NCBI RefSeq assembly: GCF_009709575.1
Contig: NZ_WIXO01000001.1
Coordinates: 2,916,001 to 2,980,000, forward strand
DNA from: Streptomyces taklimakanensis
GTDB lineage: Bacteria > Actinomycetota > Actinomycetes > Streptomycetales > Streptomycetaceae
DNA: 64,000 nt
Direction of reading: 5' to 3'
Below the pieces are notes generated by a model. It did no database searches and was not told the origin of the DNA. It saw only the letters and a program-made list of their open reading frames with translations. Below are positions 1 to 7,276 of the stretch, piece after piece. The translations under genes were made by a program, and so were the position numbers. Position 1 is the first letter of the stretch. Every line of letters begins with the position of its first letter.

Positions 1-893
1 TCGGCGTCCGCACCGGCGCCGGGCCGGGAGACGTACCACCACAGGCCGTACACCAGCCACAGCCCCCACAGGACGGTGGCCCAGCCGACGTGGAGCACCG
101 GTCCGTCGTCACCGAACCAGCTCAGCTCACCGCGCACGGTGACCAACAGCAGGACGGCGCCCAGCACCGACCACAGCACCACACCGGTCGGGTCCGCTCC
201 CGAGCCTCCGGCCGCGGCGGGGGACCGTCGGGCCCGGCGCGCGTCGAGGGACCAGACCAGACCGCAGCGGGTGAACACCAGGTACAGCGCCATCAGATGG
301 ATGACGTTGTCGCCTCCGTCGCCCATGAAGACGCTGTGGTTCTGCAGCGACAGCACACCGATCATGAACAGGACCGAGGTGGCCCGGGTGTGCCAGCCCA
401 CCAGCAGAGCCGCGGCGGAGAGCAGCGCGAGGGCGTAGACGACCTCGAACCAGACGGTCCCGTCGAACCACAGCAACGCCGTGAAGGCGTGATTGGTGTC
501 GATCAGCCGCTCGGCCAGCTCCCGGCTCCACGGGCCGTTGGGCCCGTACAGTTCGCGCCGGTTCGGCCATTCGAAGAGCAGGAACACCAGCCAGGTGAAG
601 GCGAAGCCGATGCGCACGACCGCGGCCTGGTGGGGACCGAGCGCGTGATCGCCGACCCGGACGATGCCGCGGACGATCGCGTCGTCGACACCGGCGGCGA
701 ACCGCCGCGCCCACCCCCGGAGGGAGACGGGAGCCGCCTCGGCTCCTTCGGCCCCGCCGTCCCCGCCCGTGGCGGGCCGCCGCCGCGGCACGTGCTCCCC
801 GGGTCCCTCGGCCGTACGGTCCCCGGCGTCACGCTCCTCGGGCGACCGCGCCGCGGGGACGGACGGGACGGAGGAGCCGTCTTCGGACCGCAT
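1..893 (-). CDS. HTTM-domain integral membrane protein (C-terminus cut by window edge)
   Basis: An open frame runs from ATG at 893 (or the in-frame GTG at 896) to the left edge without a stop, so the 3' end is missing. The first ~75 residues are charged and Pro/Gly-rich. Then come hydrophobic helices with LFEWPNRRELYGP, WFDGTVWFEVVYALALL and GDGGDNVIHLMALYLVF, which resemble the HTTM domain of vitamin K-dependent gamma-carboxylase-like proteins and of SdpB. It overlaps the stop codon of the DUF5819 gene, so the two are probably translated together. The family includes membrane enzymes or maturation factors for secreted peptides; the substrate here is unknown. Domain call is by motif; function is inference. 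Confidence 0.75.
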   Translation of the reverse strand, partial: MRSEDGSSVPSVPAARSPEERDAGDRTAEGPGEHVPRRRPATGGDGGAEGAEAAPVSLRGWARRFAAGVDDAIVRGIVRVGDHALGPHQAAVVRIGFAFTWLVFLLFEWPNRRELYGPNGPWSRELAERLIDTNHAFTALLWFDGTVWFEVVYALALLSAAALLVGWHTRATSVLFMIGVLSLQNHSVFMGDGGDNVIHLMALYLVFTRCGLVWSLDARRARRSPAAAGGSGADPTGVVLWSVLGAVLLLVTVRGELSWFGDDGPVLHVGWATVLWGLWLVYGLWWYVSRPGAGADA

Positions 894-1576
894 CACTTGC
901 CCTCCGGTACATCCGTGCTGTCGACCGCCCACCAGGGAAGCACCCGGTAGGTGGTCTCCGTGCCGACGTTCTCGTCACTCCACGGCGGTGTCCCGACCGG
1001 CGTGGTCGCCGACCGGACCTGGATCTTCCTGACCTCTCCGCCGTTCAGTTCGCTCCCGAAGCGGAGCATCACGATCCGCTTGAGGTACTCCTCCGAGAGT
1101 TCGCCGCGCAGGCCGGTCGGACGGTTCTCCTCGTCGTGCGAACCGGTGAAGAAGTCCCAGGCCCGACGGAGCTCGTTCTGGTCGGTGTGGCTGGGGAAGG
1201 GATTGCCCCGGATGTTCTCCACGTCCATGCCCGACAGGTCCACCCAGCCGGTCCGCTCGGTGGTGCCGTCCGGCCGGAGCACCTCGGCGCGGGCGTGGAC
1301 GGCGACGTTCTGCTGGAGCGGATTGGGCGCGAACAGCTTCCAGTTCTGCTCGAACTCCGGGTTGATGTGCTCCGACACCAGTTCGCCGTACCGCTTGCTG
1401 AGGGTGTTCGACGGGGCGATGTGCAGGAAGACCATCGCCAGGTGGGCGGCGACGAGCACGGTGACGACCCCCAGCGCCGCCGCGACGGCGATCCGCGCGC
1501 CCGGCGGGAGTGCCATCACCCCCGTCCTCCCACCGGGCGCCGGCGCGTCCCGGCGCGTCTGTGCTTGTGGCTCCAT
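893..1576 (-). CDS. DUF5819 family membrane-anchored protein
   Basis: 227 aa from ATG at 1576, preceded on its strand by a GGGGAGGG ribosome site; the frame stays open further upstream but without a better start. One N-terminal transmembrane helix (about residues 25-45) is followed by an exported domain with HINPEFEQNWKLFAPNPLQQN, typical of DUF5819. The FAPNP box after an aromatic/basic stretch recalls the W-x-F-F-x-x-(N/D)-P region of SdpA, the partner of the HTTM protein SdpB. Its stop overlaps the start of the downstream HTTM gene, which supports a two-gene functional unit. Biochemical role unknown. The family call is fairly sure; the SdpA comparison is inference. Confidence 0.75.
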   Translation of the reverse strand: MEPQAQTRRDAPAPGGRTGVMALPPGARIAVAAALGVVTVLVAAHLAMVFLHIAPSNTLSKRYGELVSEHINPEFEQNWKLFAPNPLQQNVAVHARAEVLRPDGTTERTGWVDLSGMDVENIRGNPFPSHTDQNELRRAWDFFTGSHDEENRPTGLRGELSEEYLKRIVMLRFGSELNGGEVRKIQVRSATTPVGTPPWSDENVGTETTYRVLPWWAVDSTDVPEGK

Positions 1577-1730
1577 GCCCTCCCCGATCCGATCTCCGGC
1601 GCGGTGGCGCACCGCCCGCCACGCCGTGCGTGCCGCGCCGGGCACTCCCGCGGTGCGCGCTCCGTACCCGCGTCGCCGGTCCCGTGCCCCGCGACCGCCG
1701 CCCTCCGCGACCGCCCCGGGCCCTACGAGG

Positions 1731-1739
1731 TTATCCACA
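1731..1739 (+). promoter_or_regulatory. Perfect DnaA box upstream of the paa promoter
   Basis: TTATCCACA, an exact match to the general bacterial DnaA box, stands four bases upstream of the -35 hexamer of the paa promoter and about 38 kb from oriC. It is isolated: no second box is seen in the 307-bp gap between the divergent DUF5819 and paaA genes. It could bind DnaA or occur by chance. Confidence 0.5.
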
Positions 1740-1742
1740 GCC

Positions 1743-1772
1743 TTGACACCGTGGGGGGCCGATGACCACCAT
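1743..1772 (+). promoter_or_regulatory. Predicted vegetative promoter of paaABCDE
   Basis: A consensus -35 hexamer TTGACA (1743-1748) is followed 18 bp later by CACCAT (1767-1772), a weak -10. It lies about 110 bp upstream of paaA and directly abuts the palindromic operator at 1776-1789, so a repressor bound there would block transcription start. The -35 is clear; the -10 is a guess. Confidence 0.45.
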
Positions 1773-1775
1773 TGA

Positions 1776-1789
1776 ACCGAACGATCGGT
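1776..1789 (+). promoter_or_regulatory. PaaR-type (TetR family) operator
   Basis: ACCGAACGATCGGT is an imperfect palindrome fitting the core ACCGnnCGnnCGGT reported, from memory, for the phenylacetic-acid repressor PaaR in corynebacteria. It sits between the predicted promoter and paaA. In that model phenylacetyl-CoA releases the repressor. No TetR-family gene is present in this window, so the regulator must be encoded elsewhere. Confidence 0.6.
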
Positions 1790-1883
1790 CGGTTGGTTCA
1801 GGTTTTCGGTGTCCCGAAGCCCGGGTGTCCGGATCCACGGGCGCCCCGGAAGTCCGGGCCCCTCGGAACAAAGGGAGCTGTGC

Positions 1884-2945
1884 ATGACGACGCTGCTGCC
1901 GGAGACGGGACAGGACGACGGCCCGGAGGCCGACGCCGAGGCCCGGCAGGCCGTGTTCGACGCGGCCGTCACCGCGGACGAGCGGATCGAGCCGCGCGAC
2001 TGGATGCCGGACGCCTACCGCGCGACGCTGGTGCGCCAGATCGCCCAGCACGCCCACTCCGAGATCATCGGCATGCAGCCGGAGGCCAACTGGATCACCC
2101 GGGCGCCCTCACTGCGCCGCAAGGCGATCCTGATGGCCAAGGTGCAGGACGAGGCCGGGCACGGCCTGTACCTCTACAGCGCCGCCGAGACGCTGGGCGT
2201 CAGCCGCGACGAGCTGTTGGACAAGCTGCACACCGGGCGCCAGAAGTACTCCTCGATCTTCAACTACCCCACCCTCACCTGGGCCGACGTCGGCGCGATC
2301 GGCTGGCTGGTGGACGGCGCGGCGATCACCAACCAGGTTCCGCTGTGCCGCTGCTCCTACGGGCCCTACGCGCGGGCCATGGTCCGCGTCTGCAAGGAGG
2401 AGTCCTTCCACCAGCGCCAGGGGTACGAACTGCTGCTGGCCCTCAGCCGCGGCACGCCGGCCCAGCACGCGATGGCGCAGGACGCCGTGGACCGCTGGTG
2501 GTGGCCCTCGCTGATGATGTTCGGTCCGCCCGACGACGCGTCGAAGCACTCGGCACAGTCCATGGCCTGGAAGATCAAGCGACACTCCAACGACGAGTTG
2601 CGCCAGCGCTTCGTGGACATCTGCGTTCCCCAGGCCGAGTCCCTCGGGTTGACCCTCCCCGATCCGGAGCTGAGGTGGAACGAGGAGCGCGGCCACTACG
2701 ACTTCGGTCCGATCGACTGGTCCGAGTTCCACGAGGTGTTGCGCGGCAACGGCCCCTGCAACGAACAGCGGCTGGAGCAGCGGCGCCGCGCCCATGAGGA
2801 GGGCACCTGGGTGCGCGAGGCCGCGGCGGCGTACGCCCGCAAACACGGTGGTGGTCACGGTGACGACCGCCGTCATGACCACGGCGGCAGCGGCACGACC
2901 AACGGCACGACCAACGGCGACGGGCACGGAAGGGCGACGGCATGA
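1884..2945 (+). CDS. paaA: 1,2-phenylacetyl-CoA epoxidase, catalytic subunit PaaA
   Basis: 353 aa; the chosen ATG follows AAGGGAG by 7 nt, whereas upstream in-frame codons run through the operator. PaaA is the di-iron oxygenase subunit that epoxidises the aromatic ring of phenylacetyl-CoA in the aerobic hybrid phenylacetate pathway. Ferritin-like iron-ligand signatures are visible: HSEIIG (E60), DEAGH (E90, H93) and EESFH (E173, H176). Length is slightly above the usual ~310-330 because of a His/Asp/Gly-rich low-complexity C-terminal tail. It is first in a five-gene operon with overlapping stops and starts, behind a PaaR-type operator. Confidence 0.95.
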   Translation: MTTLLPETGQDDGPEADAEARQAVFDAAVTADERIEPRDWMPDAYRATLVRQIAQHAHSEIIGMQPEANWITRAPSLRRKAILMAKVQDEAGHGLYLYSAAETLGVSRDELLDKLHTGRQKYSSIFNYPTLTWADVGAIGWLVDGAAITNQVPLCRCSYGPYARAMVRVCKEESFHQRQGYELLLALSRGTPAQHAMAQDAVDRWWWPSLMMFGPPDDASKHSAQSMAWKIKRHSNDELRQRFVDICVPQAESLGLTLPDPELRWNEERGHYDFGPIDWSEFHEVLRGNGPCNEQRLEQRRRAHEEGTWVREAAAAYARKHGGGHGDDRRHDHGGSGTTNGTTNGDGHGRATA

Positions 2946-3229
2946 CCACCAGCGAATGGCCCCTGTGGGAGGTCTTCGTCCGCAGCAGGCGCGGCCTGTC
3001 CCACACCCACGCGGGCAGCCTGCACGCACCCGACGCCGAGATGGCCCTGCGCAACGCGCGAGACCTGTACACACGTCGCTCGGAGGGAGTCTCGATCTGG
3101 GTGGTGCCCTCGGCCGAGATCACCGCCTCCTCGCCGGACGAGAAGGACCCGTTCTTCGAGCCCGCCGCCGACAAGCCCTACCGCCACCCCACCTTCTACG
3201 AGGTCCCCGAAGGGGTGAAGCACCTGTGA
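2942..3229 (+). CDS. paaB: 1,2-phenylacetyl-CoA epoxidase subunit PaaB
   Basis: 95 aa, normal PaaB length. ATG overlaps the paaA stop by ATGA, so translation is probably coupled. The motifs [21 protein letters not shown] near the N-terminus and [21 protein letters not shown] near the C-terminus are characteristic. PaaB is a small non-catalytic subunit needed to assemble the epoxidase and connect it to the reductase. No membrane segment or signal peptide. Confidence 0.95.
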   Translation: MTTSEWPLWEVFVRSRRGLSHTHAGSLHAPDAEMALRNARDLYTRRSEGVSIWVVPSAEITASSPDEKDPFFEPAADKPYRHPTFYEVPEGVKHL

Positions 3230-3948
3230 GCGCCCCCCGCACGGCACTCCTGGCCCTCGGCGACGACGCCCTGGTGCTCTCCCACCGGTTGGGCGAGTGG
3301 GCCGGCCACGCCCCCGTCCTGGAGGAGGAGGTCGCCCTCGCCAACATCGCGCTGGACTTGCTGGGCCAGGCCCGCACCCTGCTGTCGATGGCGGGCGACG
3401 AGGACGAGCTGACGTACCTCCGCGAGGAGCGGGATTTCACCAACGTCCAACTGGTGGAGCGGCCGAACGGCGACTTCGCCCACACCATCGCCCGTCAGTT
3501 GTACTTCTCCACCCATCAGGAACTGCTCTACGAGCGGTTGGCCGACGGTGGCACCGATGACGGCGAGTTGGCCGCGCTGGCCGCGAAGGCGGTCAAGGAG
3601 GTCGCCTACCACCGCGACCACGCCGAGCACTGGACGCTGCGCCTGGGCGACGGCACCGATGTCAGCCACGAGCGCATGCGGGCCGCGCTGGACGGACTGT
3701 GGCGCTACACCGGCGAGTTGTCCCAACCGATCGAGGGCCTGGACGTCGACTGGGACGGCCTGCGCGAGGAGTGGACACGGCGTGTCACGGCCGTGCTGGA
3801 ACGCGCCTCCCTGTCCCTTCCCCAGGGCCCGCGGAACGCTTCCTGGGCCGCCGGCGCCGGACGACAGGGCGTCCACACCGAGCCGTTCGGCCGGATGCTC
3901 GCCGAGATGCAGCATCTGCACCGCAGTCACCCGGGGGCGTCGTGGTGA
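3226..3948 (+). CDS. paaC: 1,2-phenylacetyl-CoA epoxidase structural subunit PaaC
   Basis: 240 aa from GTG at 3226, overlapping the paaB stop by GTGA. It is the ferritin-like subunit that pairs with PaaA and stabilises its fold; PaaC itself usually lacks a functional di-iron centre. The helices LEEEVALANIALDLLGQAR, RQLYFSTHQELLY and KEVAYHRDHAEHWTLRLGDGT are typical. Cytoplasmic. Its stop overlaps the paaD start. Confidence 0.93.
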   Translation: MSAPRTALLALGDDALVLSHRLGEWAGHAPVLEEEVALANIALDLLGQARTLLSMAGDEDELTYLREERDFTNVQLVERPNGDFAHTIARQLYFSTHQELLYERLADGGTDDGELAALAAKAVKEVAYHRDHAEHWTLRLGDGTDVSHERMRAALDGLWRYTGELSQPIEGLDVDWDGLREEWTRRVTAVLERASLSLPQGPRNASWAAGAGRQGVHTEPFGRMLAEMQHLHRSHPGASW

Positions 3949-4484
3949 CGCGCGGGGCGGGCTTCCCCGCCGGGACACCGGAGGAGCCGACCGCCCTGGA
4001 GAAGGAGCTGCTCGGCGTCGCGGGTTCCGTCCCCGACCCGGAGCTGCCGGTGCTCACCCTGGCCGAGTTGGGCGTGCTGCGCGGGCTCCACGTCCTCGGG
4101 CCGGGCCGGGTGGAGGTCGAACTGACCCCGACCTACACCGGTTGCCCGGCGGTCGAGACCATGTCCGCCGACGTCGTACAGGCTCTGCGTGAACACGGCA
4201 TGACGGACGTGAGCGTCCGCACCGTCCTCTCCCCGCCCTGGACGACGGACGCGATCACCGCCGAGGGCCGCCGCAAGCTGGCCGAGTTCGGCATCGCGCC
4301 GCCCCGCCCCACCGGTGGCGCCCCGGGGGGCGGGCCGGTCGCGGTGGACCTGGCCGTCCGCTGTCCCCGCTGCGGCTCGACCGACACCACCCTGCTCAGC
4401 CGCTTCTCGTCCACCGCCTGCAAGGCGTTGCGCCGCTGCGCCTCCTGCCGGGAGCCGTTCGACCACTTCAAGGAGCTGACATGA
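3945..4484 (+). CDS. paaD: Phenylacetate-CoA oxygenase maturation subunit PaaD (DUF59 with Cys4 site)
   Basis: 179 aa from the GTG overlapping the paaC stop; another GTG lies one codon upstream. The N-terminal DUF59/MIP18-like domain (about residues 10-110, PDPELPVLTLAELG and TYTGCPAVETM) is the Fe-S assembly module. The C-terminus carries a zinc-ribbon-like pair CPRCG...CASC. PaaD is thought to help insert the iron-sulphur cluster or iron centre of the epoxidase system rather than act in catalysis. Fourth gene of the coupled operon. Confidence 0.93.
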   Translation: MTRGAGFPAGTPEEPTALEKELLGVAGSVPDPELPVLTLAELGVLRGLHVLGPGRVEVELTPTYTGCPAVETMSADVVQALREHGMTDVSVRTVLSPPWTTDAITAEGRRKLAEFGIAPPRPTGGAPGGGPVAVDLAVRCPRCGSTDTTLLSRFSSTACKALRRCASCREPFDHFKELT

Positions 4485-5548
4485 GGTTCCACCCGCTCCG
4501 GGTCCGCGAGGTCGAACGGCTCACGGACGACGCGGTGGCCGTGACGTTCGACATCCCGCCCGAGGCGCACGACATCTTCCGGCACGTTCCCGGCCAGCAC
4601 GTCACGCTGCGGCACGAGGTGGACGGTACGGAGGTGCGCCGCACCTACTCCGTCTGCGCACCGGCCGCGAAGGCACCCGCCACCCCACTGCTGAAGGTCG
4701 GCATCCGGTTGGTGGAGGGCGGCGCGTTCTCCACCCATGCCCTCAAGGAGCTGTCCGTCGGCGACACGATCGAGGTGACGCCCCCGACGGGCCGCTTCAC
4801 CCTACGGCCCCGTCCGGGCCGCTTCGCGGCGATCGTGGGCGGCAGCGGCATCACCCCGGTGCTCTCCATCGCCGCCACGCTCCTCTCCGAAGAACCGGAA
4901 GCCAAGTTCCACCTGATACGCAGCGACCGCACCGCCGCGTCGGCGATGTTCCTGGAGGAGGTCGCCGAGCTGAAGGACCGCCACCCCGACCGCTTCCACC
5001 TGGTGCACACGCTCTCCCGAGAGGAGCGGCAGGCGGGCCCATCCACCGGGCGGCTCGACACCGAGCGCCTCACCACGCTGCTGCCCGCCCTGCTGCCGGT
5101 GGACGATGTCGACGACTGGTTCCTGTGCGGACCGCACGGACTGGTCTCCGGCGCCGCGCGGGCGCTGGGCGCGCTCGGAGTGCCCGCCACCTCGATCCAC
5201 CAGGAGATCTTCCATGTGGACGACGCTTCCGCCGGTCCGCGGAAGCGGGCCGCGGACCGGTCCGCGCCGAGCGGCGCGAAGCTCACTGCGACGCTCGGCG
5301 GCCGGATGGGCGTCTGGCCCGTCGGGGGCGGCGAAACGCTGCTGGAGACGGTGCTGCGCAACCGCTCCGACGCTCCCTACGCCTGCAAGGGCGGGGTGTG
5401 CGGCACCTGCCGCGTGAAGCTGGTCTCCGGCGAGGTGAGCATGGACCGCAACTTCGCGCTGGAGCCGGACGAGGTCTCGGCCGGGTACGTGCTGGCCTGC
5501 CAGTCACGTCCGGTCACCGAGGCCGTCGAGGTCGATTTCGACGCCTGA
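4481..5548 (+). CDS. paaE: Phenylacetyl-CoA epoxidase reductase PaaE
   Basis: 355 aa, ATG overlapping the paaD stop by ATGA. PaaE moves electrons from NADPH to the di-iron centre. Domains in order: FAD-binding barrel (RRTYSVCAP, ~residues 50-58), NAD(P)-binding domain (VGGSGITPVLS, ~120-130; CGPHG, ~215) and a C-terminal plant-type 2Fe-2S ferredoxin domain with CKGGVCGTC and a fourth Cys in LACQ. All expected cofactor motifs are present. Last gene of the operon; a strong hairpin follows 40 bp later. Ring-opening and beta-oxidation genes (paaZ, paaG, paaF, paaH, paaK) are not in the window. Confidence 0.95.
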   Translation: MRFHPLRVREVERLTDDAVAVTFDIPPEAHDIFRHVPGQHVTLRHEVDGTEVRRTYSVCAPAAKAPATPLLKVGIRLVEGGAFSTHALKELSVGDTIEVTPPTGRFTLRPRPGRFAAIVGGSGITPVLSIAATLLSEEPEAKFHLIRSDRTAASAMFLEEVAELKDRHPDRFHLVHTLSREERQAGPSTGRLDTERLTTLLPALLPVDDVDDWFLCGPHGLVSGAARALGALGVPATSIHQEIFHVDDASAGPRKRAADRSAPSGAKLTATLGGRMGVWPVGGGETLLETVLRNRSDAPYACKGGVCGTCRVKLVSGEVSMDRNFALEPDEVSAGYVLACQSRPVTEAVEVDFDA

Positions 5549-5588
5549 CGGGTCCCACTCGCGAAAGCTCGGCGCCTGCCGGCGCACA

Positions 5589-5639
5589 GGGCCCCGGTGC
5601 CGTCCCCTCCCACACGACAGGGGGACGGCACCGGGGCCC
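5589..5639. terminator. Bidirectional terminator between paaE and the rhodanese gene
   Basis: A 19-bp perfect GC stem (5589-5607 with 5621-5639) around a 13-nt loop lies between two convergent genes, 40 bp past the paaE stop and 22 bp past the rhodanese stop. There is no U-tract, as is common for actinomycete terminators. Confidence 0.8.
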
Positions 5640-5661
5640 GTGTCCTCGGATCCCACGGTTC

Positions 5662-6003
5662 TCAGGCCACGTGAGCCGGCCCCTGCCCGTCGTTCACCAG
5701 CGGACGTCCGGTGGCTTCCCAGGCCAACATGCCGCCGTCCACGTTCACCGCGTCGACGCCCTGCGCCAACAGGTACCGGGTGACCTGTGCCGAACGGCCG
5801 CCGACCCGACAGACCACGTACACCGTCCGATCGGCGGCGCGCTCCGTCACCTCGCCCAGTCGCTCCACGAACCGGCTCATCGGAACGTGTACCGCTCCCT
5901 CGACGTGCCCGGCCGCCCATTCGTCGTCCTCCCGGACGTCCAGCAGGAGACCGTCGGACGGCACCGCCGCGACATCCACCGACGGAAGTCGGCCGTACTG
6001 CAT
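5662..6003 (-). CDS. Single-domain rhodanese-like sulfurtransferase
   Basis: 113 aa from ATG at 6003, with a GAGAGAGGGG purine tract just upstream; a longer Arg/Cys-rich reading from 6060 is unlikely. One rhodanese domain: LLLDVREDDEWAAGHVEGAVHVPM, then the active-site loop VCRVGGRSAQVTRYL with the catalytic Cys, and a C-terminal GGMLAWEATGRPLV. Such proteins transfer sulfane sulphur from thiosulfate or persulfides, but the natural substrate cannot be deduced. Convergent with paaE and downstream of the J-like gene. Confidence 0.85.
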   Translation of the reverse strand: MQYGRLPSVDVAAVPSDGLLLDVREDDEWAAGHVEGAVHVPMSRFVERLGEVTERAADRTVYVVCRVGGRSAQVTRYLLAQGVDAVNVDGGMLAWEATGRPLVNDGQGPAHVA

Positions 6004-6096
6004 CGGGCCACGCCCCTCTCTCCGGCACCGGCCGCACCGGCACCGTCGGAACACTCGCACTTCTCGGCCGCCGGCGCACGGCGGCCCACCCCGAAC

Positions 6097-7035
6097 CTAA
6101 CCCGCCCGGCCGGCGCCGGTCGTCCCGGCACCCGACGCGCCCGTGCCCGGCGCCCCCGCCCCACCGGCGCCCGCGCCACCGTCGGGCGTCGCCACGGCGG
6201 CCGACAGCTCGACCAGACGCGCCTCCTTCTCCGCGATCTGTGTCCGAAGTCGTTCGCCGATCTCCTCCAGCAACCCGTCCGGGTCGTCCGGCGCCAGCTT
6301 CAGCATCGACCCGATCGCGCTCTCCTCCAGCCCGGAGACCACCCGGGCCAGCAGTTCCCTGCGGTAGGTCAACCACTCCAGACGCGCGTACAGCTCCTCG
6401 GCACGCGCCTCCTCCCGCGCCGCGGGATCGGGCGGCCCGGCGGCCCACTCCTCGGTCAGCTCCGCCAGCAGTTCCTCGTCCCCGTCGGCGTACGCCTTGT
6501 TCACGCGGACGAGGAACTCCTCGCGCCGCTCCCGTTCCGCCTCCTCCTGGGCCAGGTCCGGGTGGGCCAGGCGCACCAGCTCCCGGTACAACCGCCTGGC
6601 CCGCTCGCCGGGCCGCACCCGCTCCGGCGGCCGCACCCGCTGATCGGTGAGCATCGCGGTGGCCTCCGGGGGCAGCCCGTCGGAGTCCATCCACCCCTGG
6701 AGCAACTCCTCGACCCGCGGCATCGGCAGCACCGAGGCCCTCGCCTCCCGCGCCTTGCGCAGGTCCTCGGGGTCGCCGGTGCGTGCCGCCACCGCCTCCG
6801 CGATCAACGCGTCCAGTTCGTCGAGCCTGACGTACAGCGGCCCGAGCCGCTGTTGGTGCAGCCGGGAGAAGTTCTCCACCTCGATGCGGAAGGTCTCCAC
6901 GGCGATCTCGTACTCGATCAGCGCGGTCTCGGCCGCACGGACGGCACGGTCGAGGCGCTCGACGGCTTCCCGCTCGGCCTGGGGACCGGTCTGCCGGGCT
7001 TCGGCTTCCTGCTGGGCTTCCGGTTTCACGGGCAT
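6097..7035 (-). CDS. Coiled-coil protein with J-domain-like segment
   Basis: About 312 aa from ATG at 7035; an in-frame GTG at 7101 would add 22 residues and neither has a well-spaced ribosome site. The N-terminal ~100 residues are charged helix. The middle contains RRLYRELVRLAHPDL followed by REEFLVRVNKAYADGDEELL, which looks like helices II-III and the HPD motif of a DnaJ J-domain. The rest is acidic helix and a Gly/Ala-rich tail. No zinc fingers. A J-like cochaperone stimulating an Hsp70 is the best guess; no partner gene is adjacent. Confidence 0.6.
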   Translation of the reverse strand: MPVKPEAQQEAEARQTGPQAEREAVERLDRAVRAAETALIEYEIAVETFRIEVENFSRLHQQRLGPLYVRLDELDALIAEAVAARTGDPEDLRKAREARASVLPMPRVEELLQGWMDSDGLPPEATAMLTDQRVRPPERVRPGERARRLYRELVRLAHPDLAQEEAERERREEFLVRVNKAYADGDEELLAELTEEWAAGPPDPAAREEARAEELYARLEWLTYRRELLARVVSGLEESAIGSMLKLAPDDPDGLLEEIGERLRTQIAEKEARLVELSAAVATPDGGAGAGGAGAPGTGASGAGTTGAGRAG

Positions 7036-7276
7036 CCTCGTCGCGACGGCGGTTGTCTGCCTCCCCGGCCGGGATCCACCGGCCCGGGGCTCTCGCGCCA
7101 CGGTCCCATCCCCGGGTCGCCGCCCGGGAGGACCGCGGCGTCACCCAGCCAGCCTACGGCCCCGGAACGCTCCGTCCCCATGCCGTCGCGCGGCTCACGC
7201 CCCACCGGGCACCGGCCCGGATCCCGGCCTTCCGTCCTCTCCTCCGCCCCAGGCCCCCGGATCCGTGCCCGCCCCC

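Noticed and set aside
1136..1775. Plus-strand frames opposite the DUF5819 gene
   Set aside because: Low-complexity shadows; the minus-strand protein has a membrane helix and family motifs.
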